Assembly: GCF_003248515.1 (NCBI RefSeq)
Contig: NZ_QFOB01000001.1
Location: 186,001-250,000 of the forward strand
Source: Sphingomonas sp.
GTDB taxonomy: Bacteria; Pseudomonadota; Alphaproteobacteria; Sphingomonadales; Sphingomonadaceae
DNA length: 64,000 nucleotides
Reading direction: 5' to 3'
Shown piece by piece: positions 45,950 to 54,095 of the stretch. Every line of letters starts with the position of its first letter. The stretch's first letter is position 1. Under the pieces are notes generated by a model. That model saw nothing but the letters and a program-made list of their open reading frames with translations. It did not search any database and had not been told where the DNA came from. The position numbers were made by a program, and so were the translations under genes.

Positions 45950-46951
45950 ATGACTCACATCGATATGCCGCTGCTGATCGGCCTGATCGGCATCGCCCTG
46001 CTGTTCGATCTTCTCAACGGGCTTCACGACGCGGCCAATTCGATCGCGACGGTCGTCTCCACGCGTGTGCTCAGCCCGCAGGTCGCGGTCGTCTGGGCAG
46101 CCTTCTTCAATTTCATCGCCTTCATGGTCTTCAGCCACAGCGTGGCGGCCACCGTGGGCAAGGGCATCATCCTGGCCGACGTCGTCGATGCGCAGGTCGT
46201 ATTCGGCGCGCTGATGGGCGCGATCGGCTGGAATCTCATCACCTGGGGCTTCGGCATCCCGTCCTCCTCCAGCCATGCGCTGATCGGTGGCCTGCTGGGC
46301 GCGGGCATCAGCAAGGCCGGGATCGATGCGATCGTCTGGTCCGGCGTGCTGAAGACGGTGGCGGCGATCTTCCTTTCGCCGGCCATCGGCATGGTGCTGG
46401 CGCTCGTGATGGTGCTGATCACCTCCTGGTTGTTCCGCGGCTTCACGCCGGCCGGTGCCGATCGCGTCTTCCGTCGCCTCCAGCTGCTTTCGGCCGCGGC
46501 CTATTCGCTGGGCCATGGCGGCAATGATGCGCAGAAGACGATGGGGATCATCACCGTGCTGCTCTATTCGCAGGGCATGCTGCACGGCGAATTCCACGTG
46601 CCAACATGGGTCGTGCTCGCCTGCCAGGCGGCGATGGGCATCGGCACGCTCGTCGGCGGGTGGAAGATCGTGCACACGATGGGCTCGAAGATCACGCGCC
46701 TCTCCCCCCCGCAGGGTTTCTGCGCGGAAACGGGCGGCGCACTCACCCTCTTCATGGCAACGCTGGGCGGTATCCCCGTCTCCACCACGCACACCATCAC
46801 CGGCGCGATCGTCGGCGTCGGCGCGTCCAAGCGCATGTCGGCGGTGCGCTGGGGCGTCGCCTCGAACATCGTCGTCGCCTGGTTCCTGACGCTGCCGGCC
46901 GCAGCACTAATGTCCGCCGCGGCCTATTTCCTGGCCGGCCTGTTCGCCTGA
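45950..46951 (+). CDS. pit: PiT family inorganic phosphate transporter
   Basis: This 333-residue membrane protein imports phosphate. The duplicated PiT signature is visible: FDLLNGLHDAANSIATVVSTR near the N-terminus and SAAAYSLGHGGNDAQKTMG in the second half, with conserved GIPSSSSHALIGG and GIPVSTTHTITGA. About ten helices are predicted. It is cotranscribed with the DUF47 gene. Tandem hairpins follow the stop. Confidence 0.94.
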   Translation: MTHIDMPLLIGLIGIALLFDLLNGLHDAANSIATVVSTRVLSPQVAVVWAAFFNFIAFMVFSHSVAATVGKGIILADVVDAQVVFGALMGAIGWNLITWGFGIPSSSSHALIGGLLGAGISKAGIDAIVWSGVLKTVAAIFLSPAIGMVLALVMVLITSWLFRGFTPAGADRVFRRLQLLSAAAYSLGHGGNDAQKTMGIITVLLYSQGMLHGEFHVPTWVVLACQAAMGIGTLVGGWKIVHTMGSKITRLSPPQGFCAETGGALTLFMATLGGIPVSTTHTITGAIVGVGASKRMSAVRWGVASNIVVAWFLTLPAAALMSAAAYFLAGLFA

Positions 46952-47004
46952 GCCCCGGCGCCGGGGCGGCCGGCCCCGCATCATGCCTCCCCCGTGGAGG
47001 CATG
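46952..47004 (+). terminator. Tandem hairpins after pit
   Basis: GCCCCGGCGCCGGGGC (46952-46967) and a 9-bp stem CATGCCTCC/GGAGGCATG with a 5-nt loop (46982-47004) follow the pit stop within 55 bp. No U-tract is present. They lie 56 bp before the recJ start and probably separate the two transcripts. Confidence 0.5.
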
Positions 47005-47059
47005 GCGGACATCATGGTCGGGGATTCCCGGCCCCGCCGCGCTCGGTTAGGATGGCGCC

Positions 47060-48808
47060 ATGTCCGCGCTTTCCGTCACATGTTCGATCCTCGGCCAGCC
47101 CTGGCGCTGGCGCAGCCTGGCCGGGGAAGCGGATTGCGCGGCCACTGATCTGACCGATCAGTTGCTGATGTCCCGCGGCGTCACGCGCGATGCGCTGGCC
47201 GTACATCGCGAGCCAACGATTCGCGGCTTCATGCCCGATCCCTCCATCTTCCGGGACATGGACGTCGCCGCGGAACGGCTTGCGAAGGCGGTGGTCGAGC
47301 GGCAGTCCGTCACCATCTTCGGCGATTATGACGTGGATGGCGCCACCTCCTCGGCGCTGCTGATCCGCCTGCTCCGCGCGCTGGAACTCAACCCCGGCTC
47401 CTACATCCCGGATCGCCTGCTGGAAGGCTATGGCCCGAGCGGCGATGCACTCGCCGGAATCGCGGCGGGCGGCGCGGATCTGATCGTCACGGTCGATTGC
47501 GGCGCGCAGGCGTTCGACGCGCTGGCGCGGGCGGCAGAAACGGGCGTCGACGTGATCGTCGTCGATCATCACAAATGCACGGCCGAGCTTCCCCGTGCGC
47601 TCGCCCTCGTCAATCCGAACCGGCTGGACGAGGAGGAGGGCGCCGCGCACGGCCATCTCGCGGCCGTCGGCGTCGCCTTCCTGCTCGGCGCGGCGCTGCT
47701 GCGCACGCTGCGCAGGCGTGGCTGGTTCGAAAGCCGGCCCGAACCCTCGCTGATGGAATTGCTCGATCTGGTCGCGCTGGGCACGGTGGCCGATGTCGCG
47801 GCGCTGCGCGGGCTGAACCGCGCCTTCGTGTCGCAGGGCCTCAAGATCATGCGGAAGGGGCGCAATATCGGCCTCGCGGCGCTCGCCAGGGCGGCCGGGC
47901 TCACCAAGCCGCCGACGGCCACCGATCTGGGCTTCGCGCTCGGCCCGCGCATCAATGCCGGCGGCCGCGTCGGCAAATCGGATCTCGGCGTGCGCCTGCT
48001 CGTCACCGAGGACGAGGGCGAGGCGGACGAGATCGCCGCCGAACTGGATCGGCTCAACGGCGAGCGGCGCGCGATCGAGCAGATGGTGACGGAGGCCGCC
48101 GAACAGATCGCCGCCACGCAGGGCAATCGCGCCGTGGCGGTGGTGGCGGGGGAAGGCTGGCATCCGGGCGTGATCGGCATCGTCGCCGGCCGGCTGAAGG
48201 AAAGGCTCGGCCGCCCCACCATCGTGATCGCGCTGGATGGCGAGACGGGCAAGGGATCGGGCCGATCGATCGCCGGCGTGGATCTGGGCGCAGCCGTGCT
48301 GGCGGCCAGGGATAGCGGCCTGCTGGTGGCGGGCGGAGGCCACGCAATGGCGGCGGGCCTCACCATCGATGCGGCCGCCGTGGATGCGCTCGCCACCTTC
48401 CTCGACGATCGCCTCGCCGCCGATGTCGCGCGCGCGCGTGATGATCGCGCCCTGCTGTTCGATGCCGTCGTCAGCGCACGCGGCGTGGCCGGCACGCTGG
48501 TCGACGCGCTAGACGCGGCGGGCCCCTATGGCGCGGGCTGGCCGGCGCCGCGTGTCGCAACCGGGCCGGTGCGAATCATCAAGGCCGATATCGTCGGCAA
48601 TGGCCATGTTCGTGCGATCGTGGCCGGCGATGATGGCGGCTCGATCAAGACGATCGCCTTCCGCCAGGCCACCTCTCCTCTGGGCCTCGCGCTGCTCGGC
48701 GCTGGCCCGCATCGCCGCCTGTGGCTGGCCGGCCGTGCGCGGCGGGATGACTGGTCGGGGGGCGACAAGGCCGAATTGCATATCGACGATGCCGCCTGGG
48801 CCGATTGA
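47060..48808 (+). CDS. recJ: Single-stranded-DNA-specific exonuclease RecJ
   Basis: This 582-residue DHH/DHHA1 exonuclease degrades single-stranded DNA 5' to 3' in recombination and repair. The DHH motifs are FGDYDVDGATSSAL and VVDHHKC, and the DHHA1 motif is AGGGHAMAAGL. A C-terminal OB-like domain follows. Length matches RecJ. The ATG at 47060 lies just downstream of the hairpins after pit. The tRNA-Glu gene follows 81 bp after its stop. Confidence 0.94.
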   Translation: MSALSVTCSILGQPWRWRSLAGEADCAATDLTDQLLMSRGVTRDALAVHREPTIRGFMPDPSIFRDMDVAAERLAKAVVERQSVTIFGDYDVDGATSSALLIRLLRALELNPGSYIPDRLLEGYGPSGDALAGIAAGGADLIVTVDCGAQAFDALARAAETGVDVIVVDHHKCTAELPRALALVNPNRLDEEEGAAHGHLAAVGVAFLLGAALLRTLRRRGWFESRPEPSLMELLDLVALGTVADVAALRGLNRAFVSQGLKIMRKGRNIGLAALARAAGLTKPPTATDLGFALGPRINAGGRVGKSDLGVRLLVTEDEGEADEIAAELDRLNGERRAIEQMVTEAAEQIAATQGNRAVAVVAGEGWHPGVIGIVAGRLKERLGRPTIVIALDGETGKGSGRSIAGVDLGAAVLAARDSGLLVAGGGHAMAAGLTIDAAAVDALATFLDDRLAADVARARDDRALLFDAVVSARGVAGTLVDALDAAGPYGAGWPAPRVATGPVRIIKADIVGNGHVRAIVAGDDGGSIKTIAFRQATSPLGLALLGAGPHRRLWLAGRARRDDWSGGDKAELHIDDAAWAD

Positions 48809-48889
48809 ATATGATCGGCTGCGTGCGCAAGGATGGATCGCACAGGTTGACCTTCCGCCTCGCCTTCCCTAAGCGCCCCGGACCCGGAC

Positions 48890-48965
48890 GGCCCCTTCGT
48901 CTAGCGGTCTAGGACGCGGCCCTTTCACGGCTGAAACACGGGTTCGATTCCCGTAGGGGTCACCA
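48890..48965 (+). tRNA. tRNA-Glu (anticodon TTC)
   Basis: A 76-nt cloverleaf starts GGCCCCTTCGTCTAGC and ends in encoded CCA. The acceptor stem GGCCCCT pairs with AGGGGTC (one G-U), the anticodon stem-loop is CGGCC-CTTTCAC-GGCTG with anticodon TTC, and the T-arm is ACGGG-TTCGATT-CCCGT. The 3' end is a common tyrosine-integrase target, and atypical DNA begins directly after it. Confidence 0.97.
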
Positions 48966-49428
48966 GGCTTTTCAAGGACTTAGCGCCTGACGTTGTCCGC
49001 CTATCGATTTTTCATCGAATAAACGGGGGCGGACGTAAGCGCATTTCGACGAACACGGAGGCCGCGATGCGGCATCGCGCCGTATGATGCGTTGGCTCCC
49101 AGACACCGCTTATTTGATCGGTAGCAGGTCATTTTGCCATCACCCCTAATATGTAGGTTGGTGCAACGCAGGAGCTCGCCCTCCTGTATGACTTGTCAGG
49201 GTTGTCGGCTCCCGCCGGAAGGCGGAGGCGATGAGTTCGGATCCCTAGGAAGGCATCGGTAATCAGGCCGAATCGGTAATCTCGCAAATCGCTGAGCCGG
49301 ACGTCCGTCCGATCTTTCCGTTGACTTCTTCAAGCGCGCGATTCAAAACAGCCGCCGGCGGCGGCGCGGGAACTCCCGTGCCGCCGCTTGATTCCGTCGG
49401 GGTAGGAATCGATTGTGATAGGGTTGCA
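48966..49428. other. Left junction region of the island
   Basis: This stretch of about 460 bp after the tRNA has lower GC and no gene I can support. It contains an inverted repeat (48995-49001 with 49028-49034, GTCCGCC) enclosing a second palindrome (TCGAT...ATCGA). It probably holds the attL core at the tRNA 3' end and integrase arm sites. Confidence 0.5.
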
Positions 49429-50259
49429 GTGACGCCGATCCGGCCGAAATTTACGAATCCGCCTCTTATCGAGCGGGCTATTTCTGTTCATTTTGCGGAG
49501 TTATCAGGCTTCACTCTCGGCGATTACGGTCTGTTCTGGTCGATTATCAGGGACGGGTTCCCGCTTTCAGAGTCTGCGGGGCGGACGCCACCCAATATCG
49601 AGCAATACGACGGATTTCGGCCGGCAGAGCAGCAAATTTCGATAGTAGATGGCGGCTCTCTTCCGCGCGCTCTGTTTCGCAATGCAACGTCTGGCGAACT
49701 CGTTCAAATTCAGCCTGATCGTTTCACCTTCAACTGGATAAAGACCGGCGTCGATCACGCCTATCCGCACTCCGAGGTGACGCTGGAGCGTTTTTTCGAT
49801 TTACTCACTCTCTTCGAGAGGTTCGCGGCAGATCGAGGGCTGGGAGCGCTGCAGTTCGATCAATGCGAGCTTACGAACGTCAATGTGGTCCCAGTCGAAG
49901 ATGTCGGAGAGACTCTTAGCGATGTGGCTACAGTCGTTAAGCTACCGGACGTTGCAAACCCTTGCCGTTCGGTGCGGCTTGAGCAGCAGATAGTTGGTTC
50001 TCGCCATATTTTTACGGATGAGGACGGACGTCCTTTGGGGCGAGTGCATACGATGGGTCAGCCAGCGATCCGAGCTCAAGACAGCGCGTTGGCGTTTCGT
50101 CTGGACATCGTTGCACGCGGTGCCCCGCTGAGCACTGGGCGCAAGGGCCTAGAGGATTTTTTCAATCTCGCAGTTTCAGCTGTGAACGGAGTTTTCCTCG
50201 CGAGCGTAACGCAAGCAGGAAGAAAATTTTGGGGAGAGCAAGATGGCTACAGCATTTAG
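49429..50259 (+). CDS. TIGR04255 family protein
   Basis: This 276-residue protein matches the TIGR04255 family: FTNPPLIERAISVHFAELSGFTLGDYGLFWSIIRDGFP at the N-terminus, the VKIQPDRFTFNW-type middle (here LVQIQPDRFTFNWIK) and ALAFRLDIVARG near the end. The family is sporadic and often found with mobile or defence genes; its function is unknown. The GTG at 49429 with AGGG upstream is preferred; a TTG at 49321 would add a low-complexity N-terminus. It overlaps the next gene by 17 bp. Confidence 0.7.
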   Translation: MTPIRPKFTNPPLIERAISVHFAELSGFTLGDYGLFWSIIRDGFPLSESAGRTPPNIEQYDGFRPAEQQISIVDGGSLPRALFRNATSGELVQIQPDRFTFNWIKTGVDHAYPHSEVTLERFFDLLTLFERFAADRGLGALQFDQCELTNVNVVPVEDVGETLSDVATVVKLPDVANPCRSVRLEQQIVGSRHIFTDEDGRPLGRVHTMGQPAIRAQDSALAFRLDIVARGAPLSTGRKGLEDFFNLAVSAVNGVFLASVTQAGRKFWGEQDGYSI

Positions 50260-50680
50260 TGCTACCCTCACCGAATACAGGCCGCAGACGCAGTTCCACG
50301 AACTGAGCTTACAGGCTGACGCATATTTTTCCCCGCCCGAGAGGGAGGGGTTTGCCAGCGTCCCGATCTATCAAATACCGGCTCCGGTCGTATTGCCCTT
50401 CGGCGCGGATCGCGCGGCGTTTCGTGCTGACTATCAACAGTGGCTGGAAGATTCGGAACTCGACTCGCTTCCAGACGACATGCGCGACCATGACAGCTAT
50501 CGAGCCATCGTGGGACGCGGCGACCGCGCGATACCTTGGATCGCCTCGGCGCTGCGCCGCCAGCCGTCTTTCATCTTTCTTGCATTGGAAGAAATTACGG
50601 GAGCCGATCCGGTCACGGCAGAGGCTCAGGGCAATCTCGGTGAAACCGTGCGGATTTGGCTGAAGTGGCTGGAGCGCTAG
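50243..50680 (+). CDS. Unknown protein, TIGR04255 partner
   Basis: This 145-residue protein starts within the end of the TIGR04255 gene with GGGGAGAG upstream. It contains DDMRDHDSYRAIVGRGDRAIPWIASALRRQPSFIFLALEEITGADPV. I recall such proteins next to TIGR04255 genes, but know no function. It overlaps the third gene by 25 bp, so the three form one transcription unit. Confidence 0.65.
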   Translation: MATAFSATLTEYRPQTQFHELSLQADAYFSPPEREGFASVPIYQIPAPVVLPFGADRAAFRADYQQWLEDSELDSLPDDMRDHDSYRAIVGRGDRAIPWIASALRRQPSFIFLALEEITGADPVTAEAQGNLGETVRIWLKWLER

Positions 50681-51132
50681 ATAATCCAGGCACTCGCGCT
50701 TGGGCTATTCAACGGTTTCCAAGGCTCGAAGGTACTCACTTTGAGATCACCAGCCCATGCGACGCTGTTTATAACTGCATCGCATGGGCGGCTGGGAAAA
50801 ATCAGGAATTTTGGTGGCCCGGGAAGGGGAATTGGCCCCCGGGCGCGCCTACTACTGATACGCGTTTGGCGTTTATCAGGGCGTTTGAGACGATCGGCTA
50901 CGCTGCTTGTGATGACGGCGAATGGGAAGACGGTTTCGAGAAAATTGTGCTTTACGAGAAGCTTGGTCGGCCGAAACATGCCGCGCGAATGCTCTCCGCC
51001 GACCGCTGGACCAGTAAGCTTGGCCAAGGCTACGACATCACTCACACTTTGGACGGTTTGAATGGCAATCAGTACGGAAAGCCAACGCTTTTCATGCGGC
51101 GGCCCGTGCAACCGGTGCTCGCAACGCTGTGA
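50656..51132 (+). CDS. DUF7689-like protein
   Basis: This 158-residue protein has YNCIAWAAGKNQEFWWPG, FETIGYAACDDGEWEDGFEKIVLYE, HAARMLSADRWTSKLGQGYDITHTLDGL and NQYGKPTLFMRR, which matches the DUF7689 pattern as I remember it. The Cys, His and Asn could form a papain-like or NlpC-like active site, but this is speculative. The start is uncertain (TTG 50656 or GTG 50665). Third gene of the TIGR04255 module. Confidence 0.65.
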   Translation: MAEVAGALDNPGTRAWAIQRFPRLEGTHFEITSPCDAVYNCIAWAAGKNQEFWWPGKGNWPPGAPTTDTRLAFIRAFETIGYAACDDGEWEDGFEKIVLYEKLGRPKHAARMLSADRWTSKLGQGYDITHTLDGLNGNQYGKPTLFMRRPVQPVLATL

Positions 51133-51255
51133 ACAAATGCCAAGGCGACGGGGTTTGTAAGCAAGGCAGTCCCGGACGCGTTTAGAATACACCTCACGGG
51201 GGTATCTTCCGCCCGGCGATCCCGAAATGCACGCGCCGGTTTGAGCTTCTAAGCC

Positions 51256-51858
51256 TCACCCGATCATCGAGGACAAAGCGCCCGCCACACGCTTCTCAAC
51301 CCGCTGGATCGCAGCGCGGCTGACGCCATACTCTTTCGCCAGCACGCCCAGCGACGCCCCGGTCGCCCGCCGCGCCCTGATGGTCTCCTGCTGCGCCTTG
51401 GAGAGCGCCGTGGGACGCCCGAGGGCCTTCCCCTCAGCCTTGGCCCGGGAGAGGCCCGCCTGCGTCCGCTCGATTAATAGGTCGCGCTCGAACTCCGCCA
51501 CTGCGCTCAGGACGCCCATGGTCATCTTGCCGGCGGCGCTGGTGAGATCGACGCCTCCGAGCGCGAGGCAGTGTACGCGGACGCCTTCCGCCGCCAGCCG
51601 CTCGACCGTGGCGCGCACGTCCATCGCGTTGCGCCCGAGCCGGTCCAGCTTGGTGACGATCAGCACGTCGCCGTCCTCCATCCGGGCAACCAGCGAGGCG
51701 AAGCCTTTGCGCTCCATCGCAGCCACTGACCCCGAGACGGTCTCAGCTACGACCCGCTTGGGCTCCACGGCGAAGCCTGCCGCCTCGATCTCATGGGCCT
51801 GATTGTCGGTGGTCTGGTCAACGGTGCTGACGCGGCAGTAGGCGAAGGTGCGAGCCAT
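51256..51858 (-). CDS. Serine recombinase (resolvase/invertase)
   Basis: This 200-residue resolvase/invertase has the catalytic serine in YCRVSTVDQTTD (Ser11), the conserved VTKLDRLGRNAMD and ERDLLIERTQAGLSRAKAEG helix E, and a C-terminal helix-turn-helix (LAKEYGVSRAAIQRVEK). It can resolve or invert DNA at specific sites. Short repeats with the core CCGAT-AC lie just upstream (51873-51981) and could be its binding sites. No invertible segment is obvious. Confidence 0.92.
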   Translation of the reverse strand: MARTFAYCRVSTVDQTTDNQAHEIEAAGFAVEPKRVVAETVSGSVAAMERKGFASLVARMEDGDVLIVTKLDRLGRNAMDVRATVERLAAEGVRVHCLALGGVDLTSAAGKMTMGVLSAVAEFERDLLIERTQAGLSRAKAEGKALGRPTALSKAQQETIRARRATGASLGVLAKEYGVSRAAIQRVEKRVAGALSSMIG

Positions 51859-52028
51859 GGGACGATGATCTCCCGTATCGAAATCGTGGCTCTCATTTAC
51901 AGAGCGGATCGAAACCCCGTCAAGCTATTTTCCGATGCAGTCTATGAATGGGGCTCGCATCCGGTCGTTTCCGATACAAACGTCGAACCTGTTGCTGGGT
52001 GGCTCTTCAACTAGCGTGACGCATGCCA

Positions 52029-53195
52029 TCACTTGCCAGCGGGGATCGTCGCCAACTTGCCGTCCATATCAGCGCGCCCGTTGTGCGGATCGCTGTAAGC
52101 CGGATTGGTCGTCAGTGCCTTATCCGTGAGCGTCGCGAGGAACGCTTCGACATCGGCGATCTCGGCGTCACTGATCTCGAAGCCCGTGATCAGCGGATCG
52201 CGCAGCGGGCTCGCGCCATGCGGCCCCTTGGCCGCTCGTCCCCCAATGGCATAATGGTCGCGGATCACCTCGGCCAAGGTCGCGATCGAGCCGTCGTGCA
52301 TGTAGGGGGCCGTAATCGCCACGTTCCGCAGAGAGGGCGAGCGGAAGCGGCCCTCGTCGTCGGCTATGCCGGTGATCTCTCGCGCGCCGGTGTTGAGCTT
52401 CGGATATGCGCCCTGCCCGTCCTCGTTATAGAGACCCGTATTGTGGAAGCCGAACTCGGGGAACGGCGCATCCGCACTTTGGAAATTGTCGCTGAAATTG
52501 AGACCGCCGTGGCAGTGTGCGCACTCCAGCCGCTCGCTGAAGAAGAGCGCCTCGCCGCGCTTGGCAGCCGCCGAGATCGCATGGGGATCGCCGCCTCTTT
52601 TGTAGCGATCATAAGGACTGTCGAACGAAATGATCGTCTTGATGAACGCCGCCAGACCACCAGTCAGCGCTTCGAGATCGAACCGATCCTTGTCCGGAAA
52701 AGCCGCCTTCAGCAGGGCGAACATCGCCGGGTCCCTCGTCAGCGTGTCAAACAGCTTTTCCTCGGTGCCGCCCATCCCCATTTCGACGGGCGTCGAGCCG
52801 AACAGCGGGATCAGCGCCTGCGCTTCCAGCCGGCTGAGCGCCGGATTAGCCCAGTTGAGCGCGGGCATCCACGCCAGGTTAACGATGCTCGGCACGTTGC
52901 GAATGCCGTCATCGCCGTGGACACCGACATGGACGCGTAGGCCATCGGTGAAAGCATGGGCCTGTTCGTGGCAATTCCCGCACGAAAGCGACCCGTTCGA
53001 GGAAAGGCGGGTGTCGTAGAAGAGCTGTCGACCGAGCGCGATCTTGGCGGCGCTCATGCCCGCCACTTCCTCGGCTGGAGGCTGAGGCACCCAGGACGGA
53101 ACAGCGAAGCGATAGGTCTGCTGCCGTGCCGCGCCCATGACAAATAGCGCAGCACCGAATGCCATGAAGGCGTGCAGCAAGCGACGTCCCGCCAT
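52029..53195 (-). CDS. mbnH: Di-heme peroxidase MbnH
   Basis: This 388-residue periplasmic di-heme protein of the MauG/CcpA superfamily has heme motifs CGNCH and CAHCH. The IPLFGSTPVEMGMGG block and its neighbour identify it as MbnH, which oxidises a tryptophan of MbnP to kynurenine. A signal segment is at the N-terminus (MAGRRLLHAFMAFGAALFVMGAA). The stop of mbnP is 15 bp upstream. Confidence 0.88.
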   Translation of the reverse strand: MAGRRLLHAFMAFGAALFVMGAARQQTYRFAVPSWVPQPPAEEVAGMSAAKIALGRQLFYDTRLSSNGSLSCGNCHEQAHAFTDGLRVHVGVHGDDGIRNVPSIVNLAWMPALNWANPALSRLEAQALIPLFGSTPVEMGMGGTEEKLFDTLTRDPAMFALLKAAFPDKDRFDLEALTGGLAAFIKTIISFDSPYDRYKRGGDPHAISAAAKRGEALFFSERLECAHCHGGLNFSDNFQSADAPFPEFGFHNTGLYNEDGQGAYPKLNTGAREITGIADDEGRFRSPSLRNVAITAPYMHDGSIATLAEVIRDHYAIGGRAAKGPHGASPLRDPLITGFEISDAEIADVEAFLATLTDKALTTNPAYSDPHNGRADMDGKLATIPAGK

Positions 53196-53210
53196 TGGAC
53201 AGCCAGCCTT

Positions 53211-54077
53211 CTAGCGCTTCGAGAAGGCGCGCTGCGCAGGCGCGGGCTGACCTGGGAAAGGCAGACCGAACGCCGCGAAGATCGGCCCACAATCCGGATC
53301 ATCGCCAGACATGCAGCCGGGCGCGGTGTTCGGCGTATTATGCCCGACATCAGTGCCGGACAGGATCGCCGCAAGATCGACGACCACCTTGTCCTTTGCG
53401 GGATCGAACTTCTCGAAGCGGACTGCCGCGCGGTTCGGAACGGAACAAGTCGCGGCCGGCCGCGCCGTCATCGCTCCGGCTCCGCATCCCGTGCTGCCGA
53501 TATGGACGGCGAAGCCGGTCTGCCGACTCATGCCCTTCATGCCAGCCATGCCGCCCGTCCCGGGCAAGTCCGCCATCGGCGCGCCGACCGTCTCCAGATC
53601 GACCTTGAAGAACCGGTAACCGGCCTGCCAACTCCAGAACATCGCGGTGAAGTTGAGCGGCGATTTGGCGATGGTCGCATCGCCGTGGTTGAGATCCTCC
53701 GGCAGCCCAACGCGGAAAGAGAGACCGACATAGGCGCCCGCCGGCACCTTGCCTTTCACCGCTCGATTGATGCCGGAATTGCCGCCGCGACATGGCCCCG
53801 ATCCGTCTTCCAGATCGATCAGCGCCACATCGCGTTGCTGCCAGAGCCCATCTTGGTCGAGCTTTACCGGCGTCGAGTGCCCCTTGCCGTCGATCAAAGC
53901 CACGTTGGTCACATAGAAGCGCAAGTCAGTGGGCCGGACGGTCGCAGCGGGCTTGCCGATTCCGGCATAGGTCTGACCGCATCGAAAAGGCGTGGCGCCG
54001 ACCACGCCCTCGAAGTTGATCTCGACCTGTCGGTCAGCGGCGGCTGTCGCTGCGAGCAAAAGCATCCCTGTCAGCAT
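53211..54077 (-). CDS. mbnP: MbnP family copper-binding protein
   Basis: This 288-residue secreted protein has a short signal peptide (MLTGMLLLAATAAADRQ). The conserved cysteine pattern (FRCGQTY, GPCRGG, GCGAG, TCSVPN, PGCMSG, DCGPIF) fits the metallo-mystery pair four-Cys family (MbnP). MFWSWQAGYRFFKVDLE contains the tryptophan that MbnH converts to kynurenine. MbnP binds copper in the periplasm. The start has GAGGGAAAAAAG upstream. Confidence 0.88.
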   Translation of the reverse strand: MLTGMLLLAATAAADRQVEINFEGVVGATPFRCGQTYAGIGKPAATVRPTDLRFYVTNVALIDGKGHSTPVKLDQDGLWQQRDVALIDLEDGSGPCRGGNSGINRAVKGKVPAGAYVGLSFRVGLPEDLNHGDATIAKSPLNFTAMFWSWQAGYRFFKVDLETVGAPMADLPGTGGMAGMKGMSRQTGFAVHIGSTGCGAGAMTARPAATCSVPNRAAVRFEKFDPAKDKVVVDLAAILSGTDVGHNTPNTAPGCMSGDDPDCGPIFAAFGLPFPGQPAPAQRAFSKR

Positions 54078-54095
54078 CTTTTTTCCCTCGTCTGG

